Shown here: positions 51,330-60,466 of the stretch, in pieces | Position numbering within the stretch: the stretch's first letter is position 1 | Layout of the letters: each line of letters opens with the position of its first letter | Source of the DNA: Marinobacter sp. 2_MG-2023 | GTDB taxonomy: Bacteria > Pseudomonadota > Gammaproteobacteria > Pseudomonadales > Oleiphilaceae | Assembly: GCF_030546935.1 (NCBI RefSeq) | Contig: NZ_JAUOPH010000004.1 | Location: 310,001-374,000, forward strand | Reading direction: 5' to 3' | DNA length: 64,000 bases | Position numbers and translations under genes: made by a program | The notes under the pieces: model-generated | Databases searched by the model: none | What the model saw: the letters and a program-made list of their open reading frames with translations, nothing else | Told to the model about the DNA's origin: nothing

Positions 51330-54074
51330 TTATTCGCTAACTTCCATTGTATTAACGCGAGTGGTACCGGTCACTGTAACCAAAAACTTCCCGACCTTTT
51401 CTTCAATATGGCTTTCGACCGTTTTCAGCCGAAGCAAAGGCAAACCACCTTTTTGAAGGATGCTATTCTTCAGGGCATCCCATTGCTTCTGCTGAGGCTT
51501 TTCGTGATCACCTCCGTCTACCTCAATGACGGCTAGCGGTTTCTTACCCACCTTGAAGTAGAGCACAAAATCACAAGAGCTTCGGCCCTTCATAAACCCG
51601 CGCTCTCTGGCGGTCAAAGCTTCGTTGTTAAGTGACACCAACTGATTCAAGGCTATCTGCGTATGGAAGGTTATCCCCTGATTAGCAGGAAGAGAAAGAC
51701 GTTCGCGCAGTATCTGGGCGACTATCTGTTCCGACCTGAATTGTGAATCGCCCGCCCTTAAAGCAGACTGCAGCTTTTCCAGGGATTGGTCATACTCGGC
51801 GTAGAGCAGATCAAAAGCCGACACAACGGGTGAGCGATGGACTTGTGCCGCTTCATTCGCGTAATACTCAATATAGCGTATCAAAGCTGCAACAGGCCCA
51901 CTCGACGCACTGAAGACATCATCACCTGTTACCAACGTAAACTTTTCTTTTGCGCGGGACACCGCAACGTTGATCAGATGGGGATCATCCACAAATCCCA
52001 GATTTTTCTGGTTACTGGCTTTCTTGTCCAATACCGTCGAAAAAACAATCTCATCACATTCCCTGCCCTGGAACTTGTGGGTGGTATCTTTGATGAAGCT
52101 GGCAGGAAGGTGAGAGCGCGAAAGCGCAACCTGTGCGTTGTATGGTGCAATAAATCCTCGCTTGGAGGCTTCATCCCACTGGCTGCTTTCGCCCCCTTCC
52201 AGGACATGGAGTAATGAATCCAGCTCTCGCTGGTTTTTGTAGAGCCGGGTGTGATTCCCTTTGGCAGTTACTATAAGTTGCAGGACATCTTCGCCCGCAT
52301 CCTGAGTCATCGGAATAAGTTCGTTGTCATAGAATTGCTGATTACAGAACTGGATGATTCTGGGGTGGCACCGGTAGTGCTCCTTCAACAGGGTAACCGG
52401 AATGGTGTCGCCAAAAACCCGAAGGCAGGAATCCAGCAAGCTGTACTTTTCGCAGTCATACGCTCTATCAGGCGCTGATTTACCAGTCTTCGTAAAGATT
52501 GGGGGCAATTGTTTTCCGTCACCAACGATAACCAGGTTCCGGGCGCACCCCAACGCCAATATTCCCGGAATAATATCCTGCTGGGAGGCTTCATCAATGA
52601 TGGCGTAGTCGAGAACCGTCCCTGACTTAAGCGAGTTGATGATGGAGTGCGTACTGCTGCCGATGATGGGATAGCTCTTCAGAAACGCATCGATCCGGTC
52701 CCGGTACCCTTCCGAAGTAAAGGCTTCCTCAGGCCGTTTTCGTTGTTGAAGCTGATCTTTCAGGTAGGCCATCGAGGAAGTGGTTACGCTCGCTAATAAT
52801 GCGTCGAAGTCACCATTCTTCAAAGTCTCCTGACAGGAAGCCAGCTCAGCTTCTTTTTCCTGCAAGGACTTGTCGTAGTATCTCAGTTGCAACGCATGGA
52901 TTGTGGCGTCGCGTTTATCGGTGGTACTAAAAGGTTTGATGCGCAAAATCCGGAAATTCAACCACAGCTCTATTCTGTTCCTCATGCTGACGGGCTTGTC
53001 ATCCAGCATAGTAAGATAAGCCATCAGATCGGTGATCTTTTGCTTTGATAACCGGTATTTTTCCAATGGGTCAGTTTTGGGCGAGTTTGGGTCAGTTTCC
53101 AGATTCTCCTGCCGCCAGTGAAGCAAATGCTTTCTCTCGATGTTCAGTTCATCGACTTCAGCTTGCAGTTTCGCCACCTCGTTCCGTGCATGTAGAAACT
53201 GCTTTAAATTCTCCACATCTGCCTCGATATCATTCAATAACGGCGCAGGTGGAGACTCTCCTGTTGGAAGCGAGGGAGTATTTTCAAAAAAATTCTTACG
53301 ATTTTCTCTGTTGCCGAGCTTGGCGACAAGGAAGTCCAACCCTTCTTTACCCAGCTTCTCATACACATTTTCAACGGCGGTATTATTGTTGGAAAGGATG
53401 GCAACGGTTTCATTCCTTAGCAGAATATTGGCAACAATATTCAATATCGTCTGGGTCTTTCCTGTGCCGGGAGGGCCCTTGATAATACTTACCTGCGAGG
53501 AGAAAACGCCCGCCACGGCCTCTAGCTGGCTCTCATTGATACCAAAGGGAAAAATAAGATTTTCTTGAGATTCTCTTGGCTGACTGAAGCCTGTGCAGTA
53601 TGAATTCAATACAATCTCTGGATTTGAAGGCAGGGCCTTCAGTTGGCGCAACACATTTTCCGCAATCGCGGCATCTTCCTTAGAGCTTGCCTTCGCCTTT
53701 TCCAACCTGGCCTCGGCCACAGAAACGAAGTAACGGAAGACTTCTCCATCCTTGAGCTTTGTTTTTTTAACAAGCCGGATGTTGTCCATATTCATAACGT
53801 AGGTTTTAGCATTCTCCGAATACTGGACAACTGCCTGTTTGTTACCATAAACCACCGCCCTATCCACTTGCCCGAACACGCTACCGTTTTTCTTAACAAG
53901 GAGCGCGTCCTCCAGCACTTCTGTGGGCGTGACTTGGCATTCACTAAGCGGACGAGTGTAGGATTTTCCTGAGGGGAAAAAGCAGGTCAGCTCCAGGCCT
54001 TTACGAGAATCCCGTATTTTCCAATCATTGATCTGCTTGGTCTTATCCTGGCCGTCTACATGGATGGTGACCAT
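51330..54074 (-). CDS. SF1 (DNA2/NAM7-like) helicase with C-terminal DUF2726 nuclease-like domain
   Basis: 914 residues from the ATG at 54074 (GAGAGGG upstream); the frame is open 28 codons further. An N-terminal beta-rich domain (about 1-180) is followed by Walker A IIKGPPGTGKTQTI near 200, an inserted coiled coil (about 290-450), Walker B AIIDEAS near 494, and EHYRCHP, KFQGRECDEI and NVAVSRAKEKF in the second RecA domain. The end (about 770-890) has a PD-(D/E)xK-like pattern: SSCDFVLYF, then AVIEVDGGDHE. Such helicase-nuclease fusions handle DNA or RNA ends, and relatives occur in phage-defence loci. No partner gene is adjacent. Confidence 0.82.
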   Translation of the reverse strand: MVTIHVDGQDKTKQINDWKIRDSRKGLELTCFFPSGKSYTRPLSECQVTPTEVLEDALLVKKNGSVFGQVDRAVVYGNKQAVVQYSENAKTYVMNMDNIRLVKKTKLKDGEVFRYFVSVAEARLEKAKASSKEDAAIAENVLRQLKALPSNPEIVLNSYCTGFSQPRESQENLIFPFGINESQLEAVAGVFSSQVSIIKGPPGTGKTQTILNIVANILLRNETVAILSNNNTAVENVYEKLGKEGLDFLVAKLGNRENRKNFFENTPSLPTGESPPAPLLNDIEADVENLKQFLHARNEVAKLQAEVDELNIERKHLLHWRQENLETDPNSPKTDPLEKYRLSKQKITDLMAYLTMLDDKPVSMRNRIELWLNFRILRIKPFSTTDKRDATIHALQLRYYDKSLQEKEAELASCQETLKNGDFDALLASVTTSSMAYLKDQLQQRKRPEEAFTSEGYRDRIDAFLKSYPIIGSSTHSIINSLKSGTVLDYAIIDEASQQDIIPGILALGCARNLVIVGDGKQLPPIFTKTGKSAPDRAYDCEKYSLLDSCLRVFGDTIPVTLLKEHYRCHPRIIQFCNQQFYDNELIPMTQDAGEDVLQLIVTAKGNHTRLYKNQRELDSLLHVLEGGESSQWDEASKRGFIAPYNAQVALSRSHLPASFIKDTTHKFQGRECDEIVFSTVLDKKASNQKNLGFVDDPHLINVAVSRAKEKFTLVTGDDVFSASSGPVAALIRYIEYYANEAAQVHRSPVVSAFDLLYAEYDQSLEKLQSALRAGDSQFRSEQIVAQILRERLSLPANQGITFHTQIALNQLVSLNNEALTARERGFMKGRSSCDFVLYFKVGKKPLAVIEVDGGDHEKPQQKQWDALKNSILQKGGLPLLRLKTVESHIEEKVGKFLVTVTGTTRVNTMEVSE

Positions 54075-54290
54075 GGCCCTCTCGATATTATTTGCTCTGA
54101 AAAAACTGATTGGAGTGCTTTGCAAGGTATGAGATGAACCAGGCAAGCAGTCATTCAACCACTACCCAAAAGACTACAAGCACAATGTAACCAAAAACAG
54201 TCGGGCTGTAATCTACGAGACCCCTGCTCTTACGCTCTGGATGGGTTAGACTTCAAACAGCCAGCCGGACGCCCCAATTAAAGGAACAGA

Positions 54291-54818
54291 ATGAGTAAAC
54301 CTGGCACCATCAGACCCGAAACCCGATACCTTCTTTACTTCGCTGTTTTCTGGATTGTGTTCCTCACCGCTGCAACCTATTTACTCGGTAGCTGGGACTC
54401 CCGCAAAACCAACCCGAACCAGCAACTGGTCAGCCACACCGACGGCGACGTCACCGAAATTAAACTGCAGGCAAACCGCCAGGGCCATTATCTGGCAAAT
54501 GGCACTATCAATGACCAAAACGTGACCTTCATCCTCGATACCGGCGCGACAACCGTGTCTGTCTCAGAACACATCGCCCAAAACGCAGGCCTTGTCCGGA
54601 TGCAGCCCAGCCTTGCACGCACTGCGGCTGGTACCGTACGTGTGTGGGATACAACCATTCCGGAACTCCGCATGGGCGATATCACATTCAATAATGTACC
54701 CGGCACCATTAACCCGGAGATGGACCCGGACATGGTCCTGCTAGGCATGAGTGTGCTTGGACAACTTAACTTCTCCCAACACTCGGGCGTTTTGACCCTG
54801 AGCCAGGGAACACATTGA
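54291..54818 (+). CDS. Retropepsin-like aspartic protease (TIGR02281 type), membrane-anchored
   Basis: 175 residues. One N-terminal span (about 13-33) is followed by a periplasmic clan AA protease domain (about 65-172) with the active-site FILDTGATTVSVS near 79-91 and a C-terminal MVLLGMSVLGQLNF. As in other members it must dimerise to form the site. Substrate unknown. Confidence 0.9.
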   Translation: MSKPGTIRPETRYLLYFAVFWIVFLTAATYLLGSWDSRKTNPNQQLVSHTDGDVTEIKLQANRQGHYLANGTINDQNVTFILDTGATTVSVSEHIAQNAGLVRMQPSLARTAAGTVRVWDTTIPELRMGDITFNNVPGTINPEMDPDMVLLGMSVLGQLNFSQHSGVLTLSQGTH

Positions 54819-54933
54819 GATGGAGGGGAGCCTCTCAATCGCCATAACTTGGAAGTCTGTCACTGTCCGAGCTGTTTCAGAAGATGAGGGCGCCCGCTGG
54901 AGGCAGCAAGTGCAGAGCGAATTTCATGCGATT

Positions 54934-54940
54934 GTTAAAT
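54934..54940 (-). repeat. Half attC (first core only) at the 3' edge of array B
   Basis: ATTTAAC on the minus strand, just after the stop of the cold-shock-domain gene, is the exact complement of GTTAAAT, the core that starts that cassette at 55642-55648. The bases after it do not form a paired arm or a second core, so the site appears truncated at the chromosome junction. Confidence 0.45.
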
Positions 54941-54944
54941 GGTC

Positions 54945-55607
54945 TTACACCAACCACTGATATACAGCCGCACCGCCCAGCGCTGGCAATAACATCATCA
55001 TTGCAAACGCTCCAAGACATCCGCCACTACTTCGAGCCTGCGCTCTTTCCTGTCGCGGATTATTGGCCAGCCACTGGCGGTGGCAGCTACTACAGTAAAG
55101 CTTGAGAAAACCATTGTTCCATGCCTGGACAGTTCTTGGATCAAACGCTGAAACCGCTTTGCAACGAGCACAGGTAAAGTTCTTTTCGAGAGGCTTCCGC
55201 TGTCGATTTAAAATGAAGAAGCCCACGACTGCAGGTGCACCAAAAACCCACGAGCTTTCGATTGAATTGGTGCGAAAAAACGCAAACCCAAGGGCAATAA
55301 ATGAACCTAAAATAACCAGAATCGAAACGTAATCGATAGCATTTTTTCTTGGTGGCTCGATTTTACTATGCCGACTTTTGGCTGACGTTCCCGAAGCTTT
55401 GGTAACGCCTTCAATGACAACACCCTTTGCTCTTAATCTATTTTGGGAATCTCGCGTTGGGTCATATAAAACGCTATCTCCAACTTCAGGCCGCCTCGCA
55501 GTTGTTTTGACGCTCGAAATGTGGAAAAACAGCTTTTCGCCTCCATTCTCGGGCTGAATGAAGCCAAACCCTTTGTCATCTTTCCACTGACAAACCTTCC
55601 CTTTCAT
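54945..55607 (-). CDS. Cold-shock-domain membrane protein with zinc ribbon
   Basis: 220 residues. The N-terminal cold-shock domain (about 1-67) has the RNA-binding motifs KGFGFI and KLFFHIS. A basic linker leads to two membrane spans (about 92-111 and 119-134), then a zinc-ribbon-like segment with CARC and CSSC (about 145-180) and a third span at the end. Cold-shock domains joined to membrane segments (for example with DUF1294) are common in gene cassettes. Starts 35 bases after an attC. Confidence 0.75.
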   Translation of the reverse strand: MKGKVCQWKDDKGFGFIQPENGGEKLFFHISSVKTTARRPEVGDSVLYDPTRDSQNRLRAKGVVIEGVTKASGTSAKSRHSKIEPPRKNAIDYVSILVILGSFIALGFAFFRTNSIESSWVFGAPAVVGFFILNRQRKPLEKNFTCARCKAVSAFDPRTVQAWNNGFLKLYCSSCHRQWLANNPRQERAQARSSGGCLGAFAMMMLLPALGGAAVYQWLV

Positions 55608-55641
55608 AACTATCCTAATGTTTCTTGGGGCTGACTAACCC

Positions 55642-55728
55642 ATTTAACGCGAAGCTAAGCGGTGCCCTGACAAGGGCATCCGGTGGACGGCCCTCGGGCC
55701 GGGAGCGTACTTAAGCGATTGGTTAGCA
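55642..55728 (-). repeat. attC site of array B
   Basis: 87 bases. On the minus strand it begins TGCTAAC (55722-55728) and ends GTTAAAT (55642-55648, fits GTTRRRY). The flanks CGCTTAAG and CTTAGCTTCGCG and a GC-rich centre with CCCGGCCCGAGGGCC resemble chromosomal-integron attC sites. TGCTAAC exactly complements GTTAGCA, the start of the upstream cassette (56148-56154). The stop of the membrane protein gene is formed by the site. Confidence 0.75.
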
Positions 55729-56133
55729 AGCCCATTGGGTTGCACCATAGACTACTACACCCGCGCCAAAGATAAATTGGCAGAAGATCAGCACGCGAAA
55801 AGCAGTGCTGTATCGGACAATTTTCCCGTGGCAACCCGAATCATTTGCGAACAGTCTGCTGTGTTCAGGGAACTCTTTTTCTAACTGCTTGAGGCCCGGG
55901 ATAGTGAGGCGTAATAGGTGCTGACTCCTCAGGTCTACTAGCCAGAAAACCAGCGCTAGAATGATGATGAAAGAGCCAAGCAATACGAGAAGGACAGGAT
56001 TGAAGTGTCTGTCGATAGCGGTGAAAACACCACCATCTGCGAATATCGAGAGAAGCACAAAGAAGTTGAAGCCTTTTAGTCTCTGCTCCGCGTTAAATTT
56101 GAAGTGATCCCAAAGGTACTGCCACTCATCCAT
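55723..56133 (-). CDS. Small two/four-span membrane protein in a cassette
   Basis: 136 residues. The N-terminus, WDHFKFNAEQRLKGFNFFVLLSIFADGG, is of a type seen in small membrane proteins of mobile regions (aromatic, HA/NAxQR, FNFF). Hydrophobic spans lie at about 22-38, 46-66 and 112-132. Function unknown. AAGGAA precedes the ATG. It lies six bases plus a core after the HEPN gene and ends in an attC, so it forms its own cassette although it may be co-transcribed with HEPN. Confidence 0.7.
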   Translation of the reverse strand: MDEWQYLWDHFKFNAEQRLKGFNFFVLLSIFADGGVFTAIDRHFNPVLLVLLGSFIIILALVFWLVDLRSQHLLRLTIPGLKQLEKEFPEHSRLFANDSGCHGKIVRYSTAFRVLIFCQFIFGAGVVVYGATQWAC

Positions 56134-56159
56134 GTGATTTCCTTACTTGCTAACAGCAA

Positions 56160-56687
56160 TTATTTGGCAATTTTCACGTTCTCAGTTGCATTCACCAAGC
56201 CTTTCAAAAATCTAATGGCCTTTTCTAAATCATCTCGCTTCACAATATGTGCTGAGTAGGCGTTAGTGGTAGCTTTGTGTGCGGCATCTCCTCGCTTTGA
56301 AATTAGCTCATTTAGAGCCTTCTTTGCTTGCGGCGGCTGATAATTATCCCACTTCCAATGCTCAGTGATATCAATGTCGAAATAGGTTTTGAAAAGATTT
56401 TTGGTGCGGTCGTGATTTGGGTTGAAGAAACGCTTCAGTTCTTCATCGACTTTCTTTAACACAAAATTCGATATTTGGCTTCCCTTTAAAGAGCAGAGCC
56501 AAACATCAATTTCTTCACGAAATCGATCTTTGACATAAGTTTCCCAAGCGGCCAGCGCGATAACCATACCAGCCCGTTTTAGGGCCTCTGACCCATTCGT
56601 AGGATCCTGTTTATCTAAATCAAATCGCGCTAATAACTTTTCCGCATCTTTTATCGAGTATTCGAATAGCTTCCCAGCGTCAGACAA
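56160..56687 (-). CDS. HEPN-domain protein (RiboL-PSP-HEPN type), putative ribonuclease
   Basis: 175 residues, helical and soluble. VIALAAWETYVKDRF and FNPNHDRTKNLFKTYFDIDITEHWKW fit the RiboL-PSP-HEPN family, and SKRGDAAHK supplies the catalytic R-x4-H pattern of HEPN RNases. Such proteins act as RNA-cleaving toxins or defence effectors. A TTG start at 56687 has AGAGGA about nine bases upstream; no better start is present. First gene after leader B. Its own attC seems to be missing: the next cassette core follows within six bases of the stop. Confidence 0.7.
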   Translation of the reverse strand: MSDAGKLFEYSIKDAEKLLARFDLDKQDPTNGSEALKRAGMVIALAAWETYVKDRFREEIDVWLCSLKGSQISNFVLKKVDEELKRFFNPNHDRTKNLFKTYFDIDITEHWKWDNYQPPQAKKALNELISKRGDAAHKATTNAYSAHIVKRDDLEKAIRFLKGLVNATENVKIAK

Positions 56688-56707
56688 CTTCGTTTCCTCT
56701 TGTGAAA

Positions 56708-56876
56708 TTCTAACAGCGTATTAGATAGCACGCTTCATTATTGCAAAAACGTGACTTCCACATTTTACGCAACCTTCCACGCCCCAATCATAGATTTTTA
56801 CTCACAAAATCAGAACGTTAAAAAATAAAGCCGCTCACATCCTGTAATCGCGTGACATCTTCATTATTGCAATAAC
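56708..56876 (-). repeat. Shared leader B, attI-like, at the 5' edge of array B
   Basis: Counterpart of leader A (5202-5377), on the same strand and in the same position before the first cassette gene. Near block: GCTATCTAATACGCT then GTTAGAA (56708-56714). Far block: GTTATTGCAATAATGAAG near 56858-56876. The motif TGCAATAATGAAG appears in both blocks about 120 bases apart. Similarity to leader A stops within the GTTAG core. Confidence 0.5.
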
Positions 56877-57148
56877 ACCGAATCCTCAACACCTTGCCAT
56901 GAGCCGTTAGTCGCTCGACGCTCTTTCCAACGGCAATGCATCACCCACTGCCAGAGCTACATCCATAGCTTACTACCTTCAACATTAGCCCATTTCCGGA
57001 CTATCTGCCGTAGCTCTTTGCAAAAACGTGTTCATTCGGGTGAAGAGAAGTGTTTCGTAGTCGGCTTATCGGCGATCAGAATGTAAGTGGAGCTATAGAG
57101 GAAGGCTTCGTAGCGGGCGTTTTCCGTTCTCCAAAGCCTGAAACCAAT
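56877..57148. other. Non-coding stretch with possible decayed coding sequence
   Basis: About 270 bases between leader B and the diguanylate cyclase. The minus strand gives readable pieces such as ARYEAFLYSSTYILIADKP and ELRQIVRKWANVEGSKLWM separated by stops, which suggests a decayed gene. I cannot name it. No integrase motif was found. Confidence 0.3.
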
Positions 57149-58135
57149 TTACCCCAGGCGTAGATCAGCAACACAAACAGTATTGCGGCCGCTGTTCTTA
57201 GCCTGATAGAGAGCCTGGTCTGCTCTATTCACCCAACTGGTCAGAGGGGCGCCGGGCACAACTTCTGCAACTCCGAAACTGCAGGTAAGATGCCCGACTT
57301 CGCCAAAAACCTGTTCAGCCATCGACAGACGCAGCTTTTCAGCGACTTTCTGTGCCTCTTTGGCATCACTTTGAGGTAACAGGATGATGAATTCCTCACC
57401 ACCCCAACGGGCCAGAACATCACTGGCTCTCAGATTTTGAAGGGTCAGCTCGGTTAACCGGACCAAAACCTCATCCCCACTGTGGTGGCCAAAGCGATCA
57501 TTGATCTTCTTGAAGTAATCGATATCGAATATTATCAATGAAAGAGGCGTTCCATGGCGCAGTGTTCGCGAAGCTTCTACTTCGACTCTCTCTTCAAAAT
57601 GTCGTCGATTAAAAGCGCCTGTGAGAGGGTCCGTGGTCGCAAGCTTCGTCAATGCTTGACTCGAGTTCTGCAACTTCCGGTATGCAGATTTGATTTCAGC
57701 GACGTAGTTCATGATCAAAGCGCGGCCGACCAGCAGAAATACCACCAGATAAACGGGCAAAAACACGAAAATCAGACCAAGCTCTACGACCCTGATGCCG
57801 TAGGTCTTGTCGACCGTGATCGAGCTTCCCAGGAAAAACAGTCCTAGTCGCGCACACTGGACGACTAACTGGACGATCAGCAATGTTTTAAGTGAGTTCA
57901 GGAGGGGCTCGCCCGGGCTTCGCTGAAGGTGCAACACCAACACCTCGGCCAGTGCCCAGCCCGCAAGGCAAATCAGCAGGATCAATAGTAAAAGCTGGTG
58001 CTCCCACTGTATGTTGAGCAAAGACAGAAGGTCCAAGCTGAAATTCAGTGCCAGTATCAACGCACTTAAGGCACCGACTATGCTGAGTGGCAGTCTCGCC
58101 TTTTGTAACCAGGGGGTCTGGTCCAGATCTCTCAC
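57149..58135 (-). CDS. Membrane diguanylate cyclase (GGDEF), coupled to a TRAP-type binding protein
   Basis: 328 residues from the GTG at 58135, which overlaps the upstream stop as GTGA with AGGTGG before it; the frame is open to 58186. Five to six hydrophobic spans (about 12-150) precede a GGDEF domain (about 170-325) with DPLTGAFNRRHFEERV and the active-site RWGGEEF. It should make c-di-GMP. The gene before it encodes a periplasmic binding protein, so the pair may sense an external carboxylate. Confidence 0.9.
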   Translation of the reverse strand: MRDLDQTPWLQKARLPLSIVGALSALILALNFSLDLLSLLNIQWEHQLLLLILLICLAGWALAEVLVLHLQRSPGEPLLNSLKTLLIVQLVVQCARLGLFFLGSSITVDKTYGIRVVELGLIFVFLPVYLVVFLLVGRALIMNYVAEIKSAYRKLQNSSQALTKLATTDPLTGAFNRRHFEERVEVEASRTLRHGTPLSLIIFDIDYFKKINDRFGHHSGDEVLVRLTELTLQNLRASDVLARWGGEEFIILLPQSDAKEAQKVAEKLRLSMAEQVFGEVGHLTCSFGVAEVVPGAPLTSWVNRADQALYQAKNSGRNTVCVADLRLG

Positions 58136-59181
58136 TGGTGACCACCTGATTTTCTTATTAGAACGGGTTCCACCAACTCTCGCCATTCATCGGAGCAGCC
58201 CGGATAGAGCTCATCACAGTACTGCGCCCATTTTGGAAAGACGGTCTCTTTAAAAGCTTGGCCCAGTAACTGGTAGTCCTGCTCACTCGGCTCAACATCA
58301 ACCAGGTTATAAGGCGTGCCGTCCTGGCAGGGTTGACCCGTGTTGCACGCTGAAAACTGTAAATGAAGTTGCTCAACAGACGCCCATATGGCGTCCACAT
58401 AAGCTTCAAAGGCCTGTTCCAGCCTCTCCTGCTGGTGACGCGACAAGCGGTTCCAGAGGCTGAGGTTAATAACATAGCCATTGACCCCCGCCTGTGTGCG
58501 TAGCCGGAAGAAGTGGGTTGCGTATTCCGGCCATCCAGCTGCATTAGCCGAGGCGGCGCTACTGATGGCGCAGTCGATCAGCCCGCTACGCAGGCCCATT
58601 TGGACGTCTTCAAACAACATAATGACCGGCGAGGCACCAAAATATTCTATAAGGGGCGAGAAGGTTTCATTACTCACTCGTATCCTCAACCCCTCAAAAT
58701 CCTGTAGGGACTCAACCGGTGTTCTACAGACAAACACCTGAGGGCCAAACGGCCACATACCCAACAATTTCACATTGAAACGGTCCTGCAGGCGACGGTC
58801 GAGTGCAGGAGCGTAGGCTTGCATGATTGCGTAAGCGTTCTCAACATCAACCGCTCCGCCGAGCAGGTCCACACCGAGCAATGCGGGTTCAACCCAGGCG
58901 TTCTGAGGAAACCGCAGCGAAACAAGATCAAGCGCGCCTTCTCTCAACATGATTAACTGGTGGGTATCTTTGAATCCAAGGGTATCGACTGGTGTATAGT
59001 TAATTTCAAGTGGCAGGTCCGTCGTTTCTGCGAGGTCCTCAAAAAATTTTCTTTCCTCGATGTGCACAGAACCCGACGCATGCTGCTGACCAACAACCTG
59101 AACAGGAATGCGGTCGTATACCTTCCAGGCGATGGAAAACCCGGCGATCAAAACCATCGCAACCAGAGGTCTAACCCACAT
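58132..59181 (-). CDS. TRAP-type (DctP-like) solute-binding protein without transporter genes
   Basis: 349 residues from the ATG at 59181 (GAGGG upstream). An N-terminal span or signal (about 1-20) is followed by a DctP fold with FEGLRIRVSNETFSPLIEYFGASPVIM (substrate-binding arginine), MGLRSGLIDCAISS and GVNGYVINLSLWNRLS. No DctQ or DctM lies near; the next gene is a membrane diguanylate cyclase overlapping by four bases. It may act as a ligand sensor for that enzyme. Confidence 0.85.
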   Translation of the reverse strand: MWVRPLVAMVLIAGFSIAWKVYDRIPVQVVGQQHASGSVHIEERKFFEDLAETTDLPLEINYTPVDTLGFKDTHQLIMLREGALDLVSLRFPQNAWVEPALLGVDLLGGAVDVENAYAIMQAYAPALDRRLQDRFNVKLLGMWPFGPQVFVCRTPVESLQDFEGLRIRVSNETFSPLIEYFGASPVIMLFEDVQMGLRSGLIDCAISSAASANAAGWPEYATHFFRLRTQAGVNGYVINLSLWNRLSRHQQERLEQAFEAYVDAIWASVEQLHLQFSACNTGQPCQDGTPYNLVDVEPSEQDYQLLGQAFKETVFPKWAQYCDELYPGCSDEWRELVEPVLIRKSGGHQ

Positions 59182-59353
59182 ACACGAAATGCCCTCAACG
59201 TGCGCGTTGGCGCCCCCACCCAGGATCAAAAGAAGTCATCAGCCGTTGTCCATTACAATACTTAATTAAGATGGGTAATGAATATCGAGGAGTGAGTTCA
59301 ATGGGGGGACATGACAGCCCCAGGCAAAGCGCCAGGGACTGCTTTAACGCAAC

Positions 59354-60418
59354 TTACTTAACTTTCGGATCCAGCTCACCAGACTCGTAACGCTCAAACA
59401 TACGCTCGAGATTGATTGGCTTGATCTTGCTGGCCTGGCCGGCGCAGCCGAAGGCTTCGTAGCGTCTGATGCACACGTCGGTCATGGCGACCATGGTGGC
59501 TTTCAGGAATTTGCGTGGGTCGAACTCGGCCGGGTTCTGGGCCAGGAAGCGACGCACTGCACCTGTGCTGGCGAGGCGCAAGTCGGTGTCGATGTTTACT
59601 TTACGCACACCGTGCTTGATGCCTTCCACGATTTCCTCAACCGGTACACCGTAGGTTTCCGGAATCTCACCGCCAAACTCGTTGATCACTTTCAGCCATT
59701 CCTGGGGTACGGAGCTGGAGCCGTGCATGACCAGATGGGTGTCTGGAATGCGTTTGTGGATGGCTTTGATTTGCTCAATGGCCAGGATGTCGCCTGTGGG
59801 CGGGCGAGTAAACTTGTATGCACCGTGGCTGGTGCCGATGGCGATAGCCAGGGCATCTACGTGGGTCTTTTTCACGAAGTCGGCGGCTTCTTCGGGGTCG
59901 GTCAGCATCTGGCTCATGTCCAGGGTGCCTTCGGCGCCAATGCCATCTTCTTCACCGGCCTGGCCGGTTTCCAGGGAGCCCAGGCAACCCAGTTCGCCTT
60001 CTACAGATACACCACAGGCGTGAGCCATTTCGACGGTACGACGGGTTACGTCTACGTTGTATTCGTAGTCCATAGGCGTTTTGCCGTCTTCACCCAGGGA
60101 GCCGTCCATCATTACAGAACTGAAGCCCAGCTGGATGGAGCGCTGGCAGATGGCCGGGCTGGTGCCATGATCCTGGTGCATAACGACCGGGATATGGGGC
60201 CATTCTTCAATAGCGGCCAGAATCAGGTGGCGCAGGAAGGGGGCACCAGCATATTTGCGGGCACCGGCAGAGGCCTGAACAATCACCGGGGAGTCGGTTT
60301 TGTCAGCCGCCTCCATGATAGCGCGCATCTGTTCCAGGTTGTTTACGTTAAAGGCTGGCACACCGTAACCATGCTCGGCGGCGTGGTCCAGCATTTGCCG
60401 CATCGAAATCAGGGCCAT
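59354..60418 (-). CDS. fba: Class II fructose-bisphosphate aldolase
   Basis: 354 residues of the Calvin-type class II subgroup. [12 protein letters not shown] holds zinc ligands; [15 protein letters not shown] and [13 protein letters not shown] follow. It splits fructose-1,6-bisphosphate, or forms it in gluconeogenesis. Last gene of tkt-epd-pgk-fba, 48 bases after pgk. Confidence 0.96.
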   Translation of the reverse strand: MALISMRQMLDHAAEHGYGVPAFNVNNLEQMRAIMEAADKTDSPVIVQASAGARKYAGAPFLRHLILAAIEEWPHIPVVMHQDHGTSPAICQRSIQLGFSSVMMDGSLGEDGKTPMDYEYNVDVTRRTVEMAHACGVSVEGELGCLGSLETGQAGEEDGIGAEGTLDMSQMLTDPEEAADFVKKTHVDALAIAIGTSHGAYKFTRPPTGDILAIEQIKAIHKRIPDTHLVMHGSSSVPQEWLKVINEFGGEIPETYGVPVEEIVEGIKHGVRKVNIDTDLRLASTGAVRRFLAQNPAEFDPRKFLKATMVAMTDVCIRRYEAFGCAGQASKIKPINLERMFERYESGELDPKVK

Positions 60419-60466
60419 TTGGTTGTCTCCTTAGTTACACATTTGTTTGAAATCTGGTTCGCAGTC

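Noticed and set aside
54884-55105. Small plus-strand frame at the edge of array B
   Set aside because: It is antisense to the cold-shock-domain gene end and has no ribosome site.
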